Shown: positions 1 through 10,194 of the stretch, one piece after another
How the letters are laid out: every line of letters starts with the position of its first letter
How positions within the stretch are numbered: the first letter of the stretch is position 1
Assembly: GCF_023806635.1 (NCBI RefSeq)
Contig: NZ_JAMTDQ010000042.1
Coordinates: forward strand, 38,421-102,420
Length of the DNA: 64,000 nt
Reading direction: 5' to 3'
From: Accumulibacter sp.
Lineage (GTDB): Bacteria; Pseudomonadota; Gammaproteobacteria; Burkholderiales; Rhodocyclaceae
The notes under the pieces: generated by a model
Seen by the model: the letters and a program-made list of their open reading frames with translations, nothing else
Told to the model about the DNA's origin: nothing
Databases searched by the model: none
Translations under genes and position numbers: made by a program

Positions 1-322
1 CGCCATGAATCAGCGCGACGGTCGGCAGCGGACAGTCGCCGACCGCCTTTAGTGCGGCTCCGGCCTGCGCGTGATAGGCCATTGCCCGGTCGACGGTGTC
101 CCGCTGGCTGCTGAACTCCTCGATGTCGCCGCCGGCGGCAAAAGCCTGCTCGCCTTCGCCTCGCAGCACGAGGCAACGCAGCTCGGGGTCGGCAGCCAGC
201 CCGCTGACCAGCTGCGCCAGCTGCTGCCACATGGCGGAGTCGACGGCGTTGAGTTTGGCCTGATTCGAAAGGGTGACGGTCGCCACCTCGTGATCGCGGG
301 TGCAGTCGATGCGGCCGCTCAT
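1..322 (-). CDS. Enoyl-CoA hydratase/isomerase (crotonase) family protein, partial
   Basis: The first 107 codons of a minus-strand gene run off the left edge of the window. The N-terminus reads like a crotonase: a beta-strand ending in a TLSN-type turn, then an alanine-rich helix, then LRCLVLRGEGEQAFAAGGDI, which forms the oxyanion-hole and CoA-binding loop (the usual form is FSAGGD). The family hydrates or isomerises acyl-CoA thioesters in the cytoplasm. The ATG overlaps the stop of the upstream GntR gene in an ATGA arrangement, so the two are almost certainly co-translated and this enzyme is a likely target of that regulator. Exact substrate cannot be told from the fragment. Confidence 0.85.
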   Translation of the reverse strand, partial: MSGRIDCTRDHEVATVTLSNQAKLNAVDSAMWQQLAQLVSGLAADPELRCLVLRGEGEQAFAAGGDIEEFSSQRDTVDRAMAYHAQAGAALKAVGDCPLPTVALIHG

Positions 323-993
323 GACGGCACTCTCGCTTCCTCGCCTGCGCCACGCACGAGCGCTTGCCGCCCGGCAAGGATGTGGTCGTGCATCATCGTC
401 TGCGCGCGCAGCGCGTCGCCAGTCCTGATCGCCTCGAGGATGCCCACGTGCTCATCCAGCGACTGCTGCAGTCGCCCATCGATGCTCAGTGAGAAGAGCC
501 GGGTCAGCTTGAGCACCTTGCGCAGATCCTGGATCATCTGCCGCAGCCAGCGGTTGCCGGACATCTCCTGGATGCGCAGGTGGAACTCCTGGTTGACCTC
601 GAAGAAGCGCCCGATCTGATTGCTGGCGGCAAAGCGCTGCAACTGCCGATGCAGTGCCTCAAGCCTGGCGATCTGCTCCGGGCTGGCCCTTCTGGTGGCT
701 TCGAGGGCGCAGCGTCCTTCGAGCATCGCCATCAGCGGAAAGATCTCGTCGAGATCCTGATCGGAGATCTCGGTGACGAAAGCGCCGCGGCGTGGACGCA
801 GGGTGACCAGTCCCTCGGCGGCGAGCACCTTCAGTGCCTCCCGCAGCGGTGTCCGGCTGATGCCGTATTCGACGGCCAACTGTTGTTCGTCGATGCGGAT
901 TCCGGGCAGCAGCTCGTGCGCGAAGATCCTCTGTCGCAGCCGCTCGGCGACCTCCTGGTAGAGAGCGGTCTGCGCTATCCGACCGGGTGCCAT
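319..993 (-). CDS. GntR family (FadR/FCD subfamily) transcriptional regulator
   Basis: 224 residues. An N-terminal winged helix (about residues 10-74) contains the recognition segment [20 protein letters not shown] and the wing RPRRGAFVT. An FCD ligand-binding domain follows, with the metal-site pattern N134-x3-H138, H182 and H204; Asn replaces the common Asp at the first position. FCD regulators usually sense small carboxylates or acyl-CoA intermediates. The gene overlaps the crotonase downstream by 4 nt and diverges from methylmalonyl-CoA mutase, with a palindromic AT-rich element between them (1042-1063). I infer that it controls the propionate module and itself. The ligand is unknown; methylcitrate, methylmalonate or an acyl-CoA are possible. 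Confidence 0.88.
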   Translation of the reverse strand: MAPGRIAQTALYQEVAERLRQRIFAHELLPGIRIDEQQLAVEYGISRTPLREALKVLAAEGLVTLRPRRGAFVTEISDQDLDEIFPLMAMLEGRCALEATRRASPEQIARLEALHRQLQRFAASNQIGRFFEVNQEFHLRIQEMSGNRWLRQMIQDLRKVLKLTRLFSLSIDGRLQQSLDEHVGILEAIRTGDALRAQTMMHDHILAGRQALVRGAGEEARVPS

Positions 994-1033
994 GACTGGC
1001 CCTTCCTGCCCAGCGAATCGGAGTCCTGGAAAC

Positions 1034-1063
1034 TTGCTTTCATAATTATGGATACAGTATTAT
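1034..1063 (+). promoter_or_regulatory. Candidate sigma70 promoter with embedded GntR operator upstream of methylmalonyl-CoA mutase
   Basis: TTGCTT (1034-1039) and TATTAT (1058-1063) are separated by 18 nt and resemble -35 and -10 boxes. The stretch 1042-1063 is strikingly AT-rich in a GC-rich region and begins ATAAT and ends ATTAT. Inside it lies a perfect short inverted repeat, ATAC-A-GTAT (1052-1060), of the size bound by FadR-subfamily GntR dimers. It lies between the divergent gntR and mutase genes, about 130 nt before the mutase start. Position and symmetry are seen; promoter and operator function are inferred. Confidence 0.5.
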
Positions 1064-1194
1064 TCGCTGGGCGGGGTGTCAAGAGCTGGAAAAGGCTGCG
1101 CCAGGGTGCGCGTCTCCCGCCACGAATACCATGGCTGCGGCCTCGCCATGTGGCCTGCCCGCCCCAATCCACAGATTTCCTGAAAGGTTCCGTC

Positions 1195-3369
1195 ATGTCC
1201 AACGAGAACAAGCCTGATCTGCCGAATTCCGCCAATCTCGACGCCTGGAAGAAGGCCGCCAGCAAGTCCGCCCCGGGTGGCAACGTCGACGCCCTGAACT
1301 GGGTGACGCCCGAGGGCATCGTCGTCAAGCCGCTGTATACGAAGAAGGATGTCGAGGATCTGGAGTACACCGACACCCTGCCCGGCCTGGCGCCGTTCGT
1401 CCGTGGCCCGCAGGCGACGATGTACGCCGTGCGGCCGTGGACCATCCGCCAGTACGCCGGCTTTTCAACCGCCGAGGCGTCGAACGCCTTCTACCGCAAG
1501 GCGCTGGCCGCCGGCGGCCAGGGTGTCTCGGTTGCCTTCGACCTGGCGACGCACCGCGGCTACGATTCCGACCATCCGCGGGTCACCGGCGACGTTGGCA
1601 AGGCGGGCGTGGCGATCGATTCCGTCGAGGACATGAAGATCCTGTTCAACGGTATCCCGCTGGAGAAGATCTCGGTGTCGATGACGATGAACGGCGCCGT
1701 GCTGCCGATCCTGGCCGGCTACATCGTCGCTGCCGAAGAGCAGGGCGTGCCGCAGGACAAGTTGTCGGGGACGATCCAGAACGACATCCTCAAGGAGTTC
1801 ATGGTCCGCAATACCTATATCTACCCGCCGAAGCCGTCGATGCGGATCATCTCGGACATCATCGGCTACACGGCTCACCACATGCCGAAGTTCAATTCGA
1901 TCTCGATCTCCGGTTACCACATGCAGGAAGCCGGCGCGACACAGGCACTCGAACTCGCGTTCACCATCGCCGACGGGCGCGAGTACGTGAAGACGGCACT
2001 CGCCTCGGGTCTCGACGTTGACGAGTTTGCCGGCCGGCTGTCGTTCTTTTTTGCCATCGGCATGAACTTCTACCTCGAGGTCGCCAAGCTGCGGGCTGCG
2101 CGCCTGCTGTGGTGGCGGGTCATGCGCGAGTTCTCGCCGAAGAGCCCGAAGTCGATGATGCTGCGCACCCACTGCCAGACCTCCGGCTGGTCGCTGACCG
2201 AGCAGGATCCCTACAACAACGTCGTCCGCACGACGATCGAGGCGATGGCCGCCGTTTTCGGCGGCACGCAGTCGCTGCACACGAACGCCCTCGACGAGGC
2301 GATCGCCCTGCCGACCGAGTTCTCCGCGCGCATCGCCCGCAACACGCAGCTGATCGTCCAGGAGGAGACGCACATCACCAACGTCATCGACCCGTGGGCG
2401 GGTTCGTACATGATGGAGAAGCTGACGCAGGACCTGGTCGACGAGGCGTGGAAGCTGATCGAGGAGGTCGAGAGCATGGGCGGCATGACGCATGCCGTCG
2501 AATCCGGTTGGGCGAAGATGAAGATCGAAGGCTGCGCCGCCGACAAGCAGGCGCGAATCGACTCGGGCAAGGACGTCATCGTCGGCGTGAACAAGTACAA
2601 GCTGGCGAAGGAGGACGCGATCGACATCCTCGACATCGACAACAACGCCGTGCGCGAGGCGCAGGTGGCGCGCCTGAAGTCGGTTCGTGCCGGCCGCGAC
2701 AGCGCCAGGGTCGATGCGGCGCTTGCCGACCTGACCCGTTGCGCAGAGACCGGTGAGGGCAACCTGCTCGACATGGCGGTGCGTGCGATGCGGCTGCGGG
2801 CCACCGTTGGCGAAGTGTCGGACGCCATGGAGAAGGTTTTCGGGCGCTTCCGTGCGACACAACAGACCGTTTCCGGCGTCTATGGCGCGGTCGTCGACGG
2901 CCTGGCGAGTTGGGAGACGCTGAAGGCCGAGATCCTCAAGTTCAACGAGGAAGAGGGCCGTCGGCCACGGATCATGATCGCCAAGCTCGGGCAGGATGGC
3001 CACGACCGCGGCGCCAAGGTGGTTGCCACCGCCTTCGCCGACCTCGGTTTCGACATCGACGTCGGACCGCTTTTCCAGACGCCCGAAGAGGCTGCGCGGC
3101 TGGCGATCGAGAACGACGTCCACGCCGTCGGCGTGTCCTCGCTCGCCGCCGGCCACAAGACCTTGCTGCCGGCTCTCGTGCGCGCGCTCAAGGAGCAGGG
3201 AGCCGATGACATCATCGTTTTCGCCGGCGGCGTCATCCCGGCACAGGACTATGACTTCCTGTTCCAGGCCGGCGCGAAAGCCATTTTTGGCCCCGGCACA
3301 CGCATCGAAGATTCGGCAATGACGGTTCTGGCGGAGATTCGCAAGGCACGCGCACACGCCCCCGCCTGA
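1195..3369 (+). CDS. scpA: Methylmalonyl-CoA mutase, adenosylcobalamin-dependent (single-chain)
   Basis: 724 residues, the usual size of the catalytic chain. It isomerises (R)-methylmalonyl-CoA and succinyl-CoA. The N-terminal TIM-barrel substrate domain includes [20 protein letters not shown] and GYHMQEAGA. The C-terminal Rossmann domain has the base-off cobalamin motif D601-x-H603-x-x-G606 followed by VGVSSLAAG and FAGGVIP. The start at 1195 is chosen because it has a GAAAGG ribosome site just upstream and gives the normal N-terminus; the open frame extends back to 580, but that part overlaps gntR and lacks family similarity. It heads a plus-strand operon with meaB, pccB and pccA. Confidence 0.97.
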   Translation: MSNENKPDLPNSANLDAWKKAASKSAPGGNVDALNWVTPEGIVVKPLYTKKDVEDLEYTDTLPGLAPFVRGPQATMYAVRPWTIRQYAGFSTAEASNAFYRKALAAGGQGVSVAFDLATHRGYDSDHPRVTGDVGKAGVAIDSVEDMKILFNGIPLEKISVSMTMNGAVLPILAGYIVAAEEQGVPQDKLSGTIQNDILKEFMVRNTYIYPPKPSMRIISDIIGYTAHHMPKFNSISISGYHMQEAGATQALELAFTIADGREYVKTALASGLDVDEFAGRLSFFFAIGMNFYLEVAKLRAARLLWWRVMREFSPKSPKSMMLRTHCQTSGWSLTEQDPYNNVVRTTIEAMAAVFGGTQSLHTNALDEAIALPTEFSARIARNTQLIVQEETHITNVIDPWAGSYMMEKLTQDLVDEAWKLIEEVESMGGMTHAVESGWAKMKIEGCAADKQARIDSGKDVIVGVNKYKLAKEDAIDILDIDNNAVREAQVARLKSVRAGRDSARVDAALADLTRCAETGEGNLLDMAVRAMRLRATVGEVSDAMEKVFGRFRATQQTVSGVYGAVVDGLASWETLKAEILKFNEEEGRRPRIMIAKLGQDGHDRGAKVVATAFADLGFDIDVGPLFQTPEEAARLAIENDVHAVGVSSLAAGHKTLLPALVRALKEQGADDIIVFAGGVIPAQDYDFLFQAGAKAIFGPGTRIEDSAMTVLAEIRKARAHAPA

Positions 3370-3403
3370 GCGGTTTCCTTGCCCGCGAGCAGGAAGCGTG
3401 GAT

Positions 3404-4402
3404 ATGACCAGTACGACTGCCGGCAGCCTTACGGCTGCCGACCAGCACCTCGTCGATGGCGTTCTCGCCGGTCGCAGACGGGCGCTGGCGAAGACCATCA
3501 CCCTCGTCGAGTCGACCCATGGTGAGCACCAGCGGCGCGCTCGCCACGTACTCGCAGCATTGCTGCCGCACACCGGGCGGACGATCCGTGTCGGTATCTC
3601 GGGGGCTCCCGGCGCCGGCAAGTCGACCTTCATCGAATCGCTCGGGCTCCACCTCATCGAGTCCGGGCGCCGGGTTGCCGTGCTCGCCGTCGACCCGTCG
3701 TCGTCGGTTTCCGGCGGCTCCATCCTTGGCGACAAGACGCGCATGGAACTGCTCTGCCAGCGCGACGAGGCCTTCATCCGACCGAGTCCATCGGCCGGTT
3801 CGCTCGGCGGCGTCGCCGACAAGACGCGCGAGGCGATGCTGGTCTGCGAGGCGGCGGGTTTCGATGTCATCATCGTCGAGACGGTCGGTGTCGGGCAGTC
3901 GGAGACCACCGTCGCCGGCATGGTCGATGCCTTCGTCCTGCTGCAGTTGCCGAACGCCGGCGACGACCTGCAGGCGATCAAGAAGGGCATCGTCGAGATT
4001 GCCGACCTGATCGTGTTCAACAAGGCCGACATCGACGAGCGGGCGGCGGCCTTTGCCCGCAACCAGATGCGCGCCGCCCTGACCATGCTGCGCAGCACGA
4101 GCCCGAACTGGCGGCCGCCGGTGCTGACGATGAGCGCCCTTGCCAAGCGCGGCATCGCGGAGTTCTGGGCCGAGGTGGAGCGCTATCGGACGACGATGCT
4201 GGCCAGCGGCGAGTTCGACGACAAGCGGCGCCGTCAGGCCGTCGACTGGATGTGGAATCTGATCGACTCGGGCCTGCGGCAGTATTTTCGTTCGCATGCG
4301 ACGGTGCGCTCCGCGCTCCCGGTGCTTACCGGCGATGTCGCCGAGGGCCGCACGACGCCCGGTGCTGCGGCGTCGCGCCTGCTCGCGTACCTGAAACACT
4401 GA
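3404..4402 (+). CDS. meaB: MeaB/ArgK-type P-loop GTPase, methylmalonyl-CoA mutase chaperone
   Basis: 332 residues. This G3E-type GTPase protects and reloads cobalamin-dependent methylmalonyl-CoA mutase. The Walker A motif GAPGAGKS is at residues 67-74, followed by a VDPSSS segment, the DKTRM region, the VETVGVGQSE switch segment, and the guanine-specificity motif NKAD. The start at 3404 is chosen over an in-frame GTG at 3398 because AGGAAG at 3391-3396 is 7 nt from the ATG but only 1 nt from the GTG. It follows the mutase by 34 nt, the usual partnership. The older name ArgK (arginine kinase) is a misnomer for this family. Confidence 0.95.
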   Translation: MTSTTAGSLTAADQHLVDGVLAGRRRALAKTITLVESTHGEHQRRARHVLAALLPHTGRTIRVGISGAPGAGKSTFIESLGLHLIESGRRVAVLAVDPSSSVSGGSILGDKTRMELLCQRDEAFIRPSPSAGSLGGVADKTREAMLVCEAAGFDVIIVETVGVGQSETTVAGMVDAFVLLQLPNAGDDLQAIKKGIVEIADLIVFNKADIDERAAAFARNQMRAALTMLRSTSPNWRPPVLTMSALAKRGIAEFWAEVERYRTTMLASGEFDDKRRRQAVDWMWNLIDSGLRQYFRSHATVRSALPVLTGDVAEGRTTPGAAASRLLAYLKH

Positions 4403-4504
4403 AAAAGACAGAAGAAAAGGAACCCGATTGCCGGGGGTTTTCAAGCGAGATCTCCGACCTGTTTGAGTAGTCCTGATTGACGCGACCGTTAGGGAGTAGA
4501 ACTT

Positions 4505-6037
4505 ATGCACGACATCATTCGCCAGCTTGCAGAAAAGCGCGCGGCGGCCTGTCTTGGTGGTGGGCAGAAACGCATCGACAGCCAGCACAGCAAGGGGAAA
4601 CTGGCAGCCCGCGAAAGGATCGAGCTGCTGCTCGACAGCGGCTCGTTTGAAGAGTGGGACATGTTCATGGAACACCGTTGCACCGACTTCGGCATGGCCG
4701 AACAGTCGGTGCCCGGTGATGGCGTGGTCATCGGCTGCGGTACCATCAACGGCCGCCTGATGTTCGTCTTCTCGCAGGACTTCACGGTTTTTGGCGGTTC
4801 GCTGTCGGAAGCACACGCCGAGAAGATCTGCAAGGTGATGGACCACGCGATGAAGGTCGGCGCACCGGTGATCGGCCTCAACGACTCGGGCGGCGCGCGC
4901 ATCCAGGAAGGTGTCGCCTCGCTCGCCGGTTACGCCGAGGTCTTCCAGCGCAATGTCCTGGCTTCCGGGGTCGTGCCGCAGATCTCCCTGATCATGGGCC
5001 CGTGCGCCGGCGGCGCCGTCTACAGCCCGTCGATGACCGACTTCATCTTCATGGTCAAGGACTCCTCGTACATGTTCGTCACCGGCCCGGAGGTGGTGAA
5101 GACGGTCACGCACGAGGATGTCACGGCGGAGGAACTCGGCGGCGCGATCACCCATACCAGCAAGTCAGGCGTTGCCGACCTCGCGTTCGAGAATGACGTC
5201 GAGGCACTGATGATGCTGCGCCGCTTCATCAGCTTCCTGCCGTCGAACAACCGCGAGAAGCCGCCGCGCGTGCCATCGCAGGATCCGGCGGACCGCCTCG
5301 ACTTCTCGCTCGACACGCTGGTTCCCGACAACCCGAACAAGCCGTACAACATCAAGGAACTGATCATCAAGGTATCCGACGATGGCGACTTCTTCGAACT
5401 GCAACGCGAGTACGCCAAGAATATCGTCATCGGCTTCGCCCGCATGGACGGTTCGACGGTCGGTATCGTTGCCAACCAGCCGCTGGTGCTCGCTGGCTGC
5501 CTCGACATCAAGAGTTCGATCAAGGCTGCCCGGTTCGTCCGCTACTGCGATGCCTTCAACATCCCGGTGGTCACCTTCGTCGACGTGCCGGGTTTCATGC
5601 CGGGCACCGCGCAGGAATATGGGGGCATCATCAAGCACGGCGCCAAGCTGCTCTACGCCTACGCCGAGTGCACGGTGCCGAAGATCACCGTCATCACGCG
5701 CAAGGCGTATGGTGGAGCGTACGACGTCATGGCGTCGAAGCACCTGCGTGGCGACGTCAACTTCGCCTGGCCGTCGGCGGAAATCGCGGTCATGGGGCCG
5801 AAGGGTGCGGTCGAGATCATCTTCCGCGAGGAGAAGAACGACCCCGCCAAGCTGGCTGCGCGCGAGGCCGAGTACAAGGCAAAGTTCGCCAACCCCTTCG
5901 TTGCTGGTGCACGTGGCTTCATCGACGACGTGATCATGCCGAACGAGACGCGCAAGCGCATCTGCCGCTCGCTGGCGATGTTGCGCAACAAGAAGTTGGA
6001 AAACCCGTGGCGCAAGCACGGCAACATTCCGCTCTGA
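4505..6037 (+). CDS. pccB: Propionyl-CoA carboxylase beta chain (carboxyltransferase)
   Basis: 510 residues, full length. It transfers the carboxyl group from carboxybiotin to propionyl-CoA, giving methylmalonyl-CoA. Two crotonase-like halves are visible: the first with [15 protein letters not shown] and [17 protein letters not shown], the second with the oxyanion-loop stretch [20 protein letters not shown] and [16 protein letters not shown]-like pairs of glycines mark the CoA pockets. A GGGAG ribosome site lies upstream (about 4492). It sits 102 nt after meaB and 19 nt before pccA. Residues fit a propionyl-CoA rather than an acetyl-CoA enzyme, and the mutase context supports that. Confidence 0.95.
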   Translation: MHDIIRQLAEKRAAACLGGGQKRIDSQHSKGKLAARERIELLLDSGSFEEWDMFMEHRCTDFGMAEQSVPGDGVVIGCGTINGRLMFVFSQDFTVFGGSLSEAHAEKICKVMDHAMKVGAPVIGLNDSGGARIQEGVASLAGYAEVFQRNVLASGVVPQISLIMGPCAGGAVYSPSMTDFIFMVKDSSYMFVTGPEVVKTVTHEDVTAEELGGAITHTSKSGVADLAFENDVEALMMLRRFISFLPSNNREKPPRVPSQDPADRLDFSLDTLVPDNPNKPYNIKELIIKVSDDGDFFELQREYAKNIVIGFARMDGSTVGIVANQPLVLAGCLDIKSSIKAARFVRYCDAFNIPVVTFVDVPGFMPGTAQEYGGIIKHGAKLLYAYAECTVPKITVITRKAYGGAYDVMASKHLRGDVNFAWPSAEIAVMGPKGAVEIIFREEKNDPAKLAAREAEYKAKFANPFVAGARGFIDDVIMPNETRKRICRSLAMLRNKKLENPWRKHGNIPL

Positions 6038-6056
6038 TACCCGGGGAGAAATAGTG

Positions 6057-8045
6057 ATGTTCAAGAAGATTCTGATCGCCAACCGGGGCGAAATCGCCTG
6101 CCGGGTGATGAAGACCGCCAAGCAGATGGGCATCAAGACGGTGGCCGTCTACTCCGAAGCGGACAAGGATTCGATGCATGTACTGATGGCCGATGAAGCC
6201 GTCTGCATTGGTCCGCCCCCGTCGAAGGAGTCGTATCTGGTCATCGACAAGATCATCGACGCCTGCAAGCGGACCGGCGCCGAGGCCGTGCATCCGGGCT
6301 ACGGCTTCCTGTCGGAGAACGAGGAGTTCTCGCGTCGCCTCGAGGAGAGCGGTATCGTCTTCATCGGTCCAAAGCATTACTCGGTGGCGGCGATGGGTGA
6401 CAAGATCGCCTCGAAGAAGCTGGCGATGGAGGCGGGGGTCAACACCATCCCCGGTTACAACGCCGAGATCGCCGACGCCGCACAGGCGGTGTCGATTGCC
6501 AGTGGCATCGGTTACCCGGTGATGATCAAGGCTTCCGCTGGCGGCGGCGGCAAGGGCCTGCGAGTCGCCTTCAACGACAAGGAAGCGGCCGAGGGATTCG
6601 ATGCCTGTCGCAACGAGGCCCGCAACAGCTTCGGTGACGACCGCGTCTTCATCGAGAAGTTCGTCGAGGGCCCGCACCACATCGAGATCCAGATCATCGC
6701 CGACTCCTTTGGCAACACCGCTTACCTCTTCGAACGCGAATGCTCGATCCAGCGTCGCCACCAGAAAGTCCTCGAAGAAGCCCCGTCGCCGTTCATCGAC
6801 GAAAGGATCCGCAAGGCGATGGGCGAACAGGCGGTGGCGCTGGCGAAGGCGGTGAAGTACCAGAGTGCGGGAACGGTCGAGTTTGTCGTCGGTTCCGACA
6901 AGTCGTTCTACTTCCTGGAGATGAACACCCGTCTGCAGGTCGAGCATCCGGTGACCGAGATGATCACGGGGCTGGACCTCGTCGAGCTGATGATCCGCGT
7001 CGCCGCCGGGGAGAAGCTGCCCTTTGCCCAAGAGGATCTGAAGATCAATGGCTGGGCCATCGAGTGCCGGATCAATGCCGAGGATCCGTTCCGCGGCTTC
7101 CTGCCGTCGGTCGGGCGTCTCGTCAAGTACCGTCCGCCCGAGGTCATCGAAGGACAGGTGCGGGTGGACACCGGTGTCTTCGAGGGCGGCGAGATCTCGA
7201 TGTACTACGATTCGATGATCGCCAAGCTGATCTGCCACGGCGGCACCCGCGACCAGGCGGTCAGCCGCGTGCGTGACGCGCTCAACGCGTTCGTCATCCG
7301 CGGCATCGACTCGAATATCCCGTTCCAGGCAGCGTTGATGCAGAATCAGCGCTTCCTCTCGGGCGTGTTTACCACCTCGTTCATCGCCGAGGAGTTTCCG
7401 AACGGCTTCGACGAGTCCTGCGTGGTGCATCAGGATCCGGGTCTGCTCGCCGCGCTTGCCGCCTTTGGTCGTCGTCGTTACATCGATCGTGCCGTCCAGA
7501 TCAGCGACCAGATGCCTGGGCATCAGCGCAAGGTCGGCAAGGACTGGGTCGTCCAGATGGAAGGCAAGGACTACCCGATTTCGCTCGCGCCGATCCCGGG
7601 TGGCTACTCGGCAACCCACGGTGGCGACAAGTACGATCTCGTTTCCAACTGGATGTTCGGTGAACTCGTCTTTCGCGGCACATGCAACGGAGCGCCGATC
7701 TGCCTGCAACTCGAGCGCATCGGTCTGCTCTATCGCGTGGTCCATTTCGGCAAGCAGGTCAAGGCGACGGTGATGACCGCCAATGCGGCGCGCATGCTCG
7801 CGCTGATGCCGAAGAAGGTGCCGCCGGATCTGTCGAAGTTCCTGCTCTCGCCGATGCCGGGGCTGCTGCGCGAGGTAGCCGTCGCGAACGGGCAGGACGT
7901 GGCTGCTGGCGAGAAGTTGGCAGTGATCGAAGCGATGAAGATGGAGAACGTTCTCAAGGCCGAACGCGACTGCAAGGTCAAGAAGGTCGTTGCCTCTCCG
8001 GGCGAGAGCCTGTCGGTCGATCAGGTCATCATCGAGTTCGAGTGA
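6057..8045 (+). CDS. pccA: Propionyl-CoA carboxylase alpha chain (biotin carboxylase plus biotin carrier)
   Basis: 662 residues. The domains run: biotin carboxylase N-domain (KILIANRGEIACRV), ATP-grasp with the glycine-rich loop KASAGGGGKGLRVAF, the biotin carboxylase C-domain with the EMNTRLQVEHPVTE signature, a linker (BT) domain, and a C-terminal biotinyl domain with EAMKMEN, in which K628 is the biotinylated lysine. It carboxylates biotin with ATP and bicarbonate and forms a complex with PccB. The ATG at 6057 is preferred over the GTG at 6054 because the GGGGAGAA site is better spaced. It is the last gene of the operon and is followed by a hairpin terminator. Confidence 0.96.
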   Translation: MFKKILIANRGEIACRVMKTAKQMGIKTVAVYSEADKDSMHVLMADEAVCIGPPPSKESYLVIDKIIDACKRTGAEAVHPGYGFLSENEEFSRRLEESGIVFIGPKHYSVAAMGDKIASKKLAMEAGVNTIPGYNAEIADAAQAVSIASGIGYPVMIKASAGGGGKGLRVAFNDKEAAEGFDACRNEARNSFGDDRVFIEKFVEGPHHIEIQIIADSFGNTAYLFERECSIQRRHQKVLEEAPSPFIDERIRKAMGEQAVALAKAVKYQSAGTVEFVVGSDKSFYFLEMNTRLQVEHPVTEMITGLDLVELMIRVAAGEKLPFAQEDLKINGWAIECRINAEDPFRGFLPSVGRLVKYRPPEVIEGQVRVDTGVFEGGEISMYYDSMIAKLICHGGTRDQAVSRVRDALNAFVIRGIDSNIPFQAALMQNQRFLSGVFTTSFIAEEFPNGFDESCVVHQDPGLLAALAAFGRRRYIDRAVQISDQMPGHQRKVGKDWVVQMEGKDYPISLAPIPGGYSATHGGDKYDLVSNWMFGELVFRGTCNGAPICLQLERIGLLYRVVHFGKQVKATVMTANAARMLALMPKKVPPDLSKFLLSPMPGLLREVAVANGQDVAAGEKLAVIEAMKMENVLKAERDCKVKKVVASPGESLSVDQVIIEFE

Positions 8046-8077
8046 ACCGCCGCTGTCGCTGGCCCGACCGCAACCAG

Positions 8078-8102
8078 AGCCCGCCACCCGGCGGGCTTTC
8101 TT
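8078..8102 (+). terminator. Rho-independent terminator after pccA
   Basis: A perfect 8-bp stem, AGCCCGCC (8078-8085) with GGCGGGCT (8090-8097), a 4-nt loop and a T-rich tail TTTCTT. It starts 33 nt after the pccA stop and closes the propionate operon. Confidence 0.85.
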
Positions 8103-8478
8103 CGTGCCGGTTATGCTCCGGCCGTCAGCAGCGCGGGCGGCCGGTCCGTCAGAGCAATCACCGTGCTGGACAGATGCGGATGTGGTCTTGACGGTTGGCT
8201 GACATGCGCGATCGTCGGGCTGCAATCCGTTCTGTGTTCCGGGCAACCCTGATGAGTACTACGAACGCTGTGGGGCGTTGAGAGCCTGCTCGAAGACGGC
8301 GTGCGGACGACTGTCGGCGGGCTTCCGCCAGCCCGTGGAGCTACCCCTCGAGGCAAGCGCTCAGGTCAGCAGTCGCGCGACATCGCCCCGCGACCGATGC
8401 GCGAGCCTCGCATCGCCTGATGGACCGTGAAGTCCGGGAACCTCGACTCGATCGATCGCCACTTCGCTGACGCTGTGA
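8103..8478. other. 376-nt stretch with no supported gene
   Basis: This lies between the pccA terminator and the 3' end of the adenylate cyclase gene. Short frames exist on both strands, but none has a ribosome site, recognisable family sequence or a coherent composition. I see no clear repeat or RNA structure. Confidence 0.5.
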
Positions 8479-9828
8479 TCAGCGGCCAGAACCCGTCTGA
8501 TCACGGTGCCTGATGTCGCTGGAGTCGCCCATGAACGCGGCGCATCGGATCGCCGTTGCGGTTCCGGAGTTTCCGGCCTGGTCAGCGGTTGGCTGGCCTC
8601 GCTCGCAGCCCCCAGCCAGCCGTTCCTTGAGCAGGAAGACGCGCATCGTGCCCTTGCCCTTGACCGGAATCTCGCCCCTCTCTTCGCAGACGAAGTCCGC
8701 CGTGAGCAGGGAGCGTGTCGCTTCGCTGATCTGAATCTCGCCGGCGATCCCCTGTGACTCCATGCGCGAAGCGATGTTGACCGTGTCACCCCAGAGGTCG
8801 TAAATGAACCGCTTCTTGCCGATCACGCCGGCGACGACGGGGCCCGAGTTGATGCCAATGCGAATCTCGAGTCCCGGGAACTCCCTGATCGCAGCCTGCA
8901 GTCGCAGCGCCAGGTCGGCGACCGCCACGGCGTGATCGGCTCGTGCCTCCGGGATTCCTGCGGCCACCATGTAGGCATCACCGATCGTCTTGATCTTCTC
9001 CAGACCGCCCTGCTCGGTGAGGTCGTCAAAGCTCGAGAATATCGCGTCAAGGAGGCCAACGACGTTGGGGACCGACTCCGATAGCGATGTGTAACCGACG
9101 ATGTCGGCGAAGAGCACGCTGCAGTCGCTGAAGGCGTCGGCAAAGGTCCGCCCCTCACGACGCAGACGCCGGCTGATCGACGCCGGCAGCATGTTTTCGA
9201 GCAACTCCTCGAGTCGCCCGCTGGCAGCCGCAAGCTGCTTTTCGGCTTCTGCCAGATCCGCCAGAAAGAGATGGGCCACGTACGTCAGCGACAAGACGCC
9301 GGCAAAGAACAGGATCCAGCGACCGCCCGCCTGCGCCTCGCGAGAGTAGGGAAGACCGGCGGCCGGCAACGACAGCAACCCGAGTTCGACGGCAACGAAG
9401 ATCAGAAGACAGACCAGGGCGTACAGTTCACGGGCGCGGCTGCCGTGCTCGAAGAACAGAAGGTACGCGCCGATCGTTAGTGGCAGCAGGTGATAGTGGC
9501 TCATGCTGTGAAACGGTGCGGCGACTCCTTCGAGTGCGATCAGGCTGGCGACCACTGGGATCACCACCCAGAAGTAGCTGTGGCTGGCAAGCCCGAGTTG
9601 TTCACGCGACAGGCAGGAGCACACCCACGCCGCACCGCAGAGCGAGACAGCCTGGAGCAGGAGCGTCGGCAGATCGTCACGGATCAACGCGACGAAGCTC
9701 CAGGCGAGGGCATAGGCGACGAGTAGACCGATTCCCGTCCGCAACAGGCGCTCGGCCCGTCGCCGCCGGTATTGGCGAAACGCCACGTCGGTGAAGACGA
9801 ACTCGCGCGCGTTGCCTGCACTGCTCAC
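8479..9828 (-). CDS. Membrane-anchored class III adenylate cyclase
   Basis: 449 residues. Six hydrophobic segments (about 31-50, 55-75, 83-102, 112-126, 135-153, 170-190) form a membrane domain. A short signalling helix follows (about 191-215), then a class III cyclase domain to about 405. Metal-binding D242 and D284, adenine-selecting K280 and D344, and transition-state N351 and R355 are all present, so I call it an adenylate rather than a guanylate cyclase. It makes cAMP from ATP at the inner membrane. The last 40 or so residues are a low-similarity tail. It stands alone on the minus strand with no obvious partner gene. Confidence 0.9.
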   Translation of the reverse strand: MSSAGNAREFVFTDVAFRQYRRRRAERLLRTGIGLLVAYALAWSFVALIRDDLPTLLLQAVSLCGAAWVCSCLSREQLGLASHSYFWVVIPVVASLIALEGVAAPFHSMSHYHLLPLTIGAYLLFFEHGSRARELYALVCLLIFVAVELGLLSLPAAGLPYSREAQAGGRWILFFAGVLSLTYVAHLFLADLAEAEKQLAAASGRLEELLENMLPASISRRLRREGRTFADAFSDCSVLFADIVGYTSLSESVPNVVGLLDAIFSSFDDLTEQGGLEKIKTIGDAYMVAAGIPEARADHAVAVADLALRLQAAIREFPGLEIRIGINSGPVVAGVIGKKRFIYDLWGDTVNIASRMESQGIAGEIQISEATRSLLTADFVCEERGEIPVKGKGTMRVFLLKERLAGGCERGQPTADQAGNSGTATAIRCAAFMGDSSDIRHRDQTGSGR

Positions 9829-10194
9829 GGTCGATTTATCCGTTACAGCCCGAAAGCACGGGCGGGGCGCGGAGTATGCGTCCTTGGGCGCCGGCAGTCA
9901 AACGGCCGCCGCCTTGAGGCAGGCCTGCCGGTTGTTGCAGCAGATGACGGCGGAGACGCATTGGTGGAGGGTACCGGTCGCCGATCGCTGCGTCGGCAGT
10001 GTCGCGACGCGGCGCATGCGATGCCGGCCCCTGCCGCCGAGGCGCGCAGCGATGAGATGTGTGGCGCGCCTACGATACAATGAGTGCGACGGGGCGCGCT
10101 CCGAGCACTTGCTCGATGTCTCCGCCTCGCCGATTGGCAGAAGGTCCCTCACGCCTTGCGGGTGCGAGGGGCTGCATCGCTGGAGGAACCCTCG
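9829..10194. other. 366-nt divergent intergenic region without a supported gene
   Basis: This separates the divergent adenylate cyclase and DUF1622 genes. Open frames on both strands cross it but look like GC-driven shadows. ATACAAT at about 10075-10081 could be a -10 element for the plus-strand gene; I find no convincing -35 box. Confidence 0.45.

Noticed and set aside
580-1194. N-terminal extension of the methylmalonyl-CoA mutase frame
   Set aside because: It overlaps the gntR gene on the other strand, lacks a ribosome site, and the family's N-terminus begins at 1195.
1465-4155. Very long minus-strand frame opposite the mutase and meaB
   Set aside because: It is a high-GC antisense shadow: the composition is Arg/Asp/His-rich and there is no known family sequence.
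3233-5155. Long minus-strand frame opposite meaB and pccB
   Set aside because: Antisense shadow of strongly conserved genes.
5934-8246. Long minus-strand frame opposite pccA
   Set aside because: Antisense shadow; it also runs through the pccA terminator.
8361-8789. Minus-strand frame overlapping the end of the cyclase gene
   Set aside because: No ribosome site, no family features, mostly inside the cyclase coding region.
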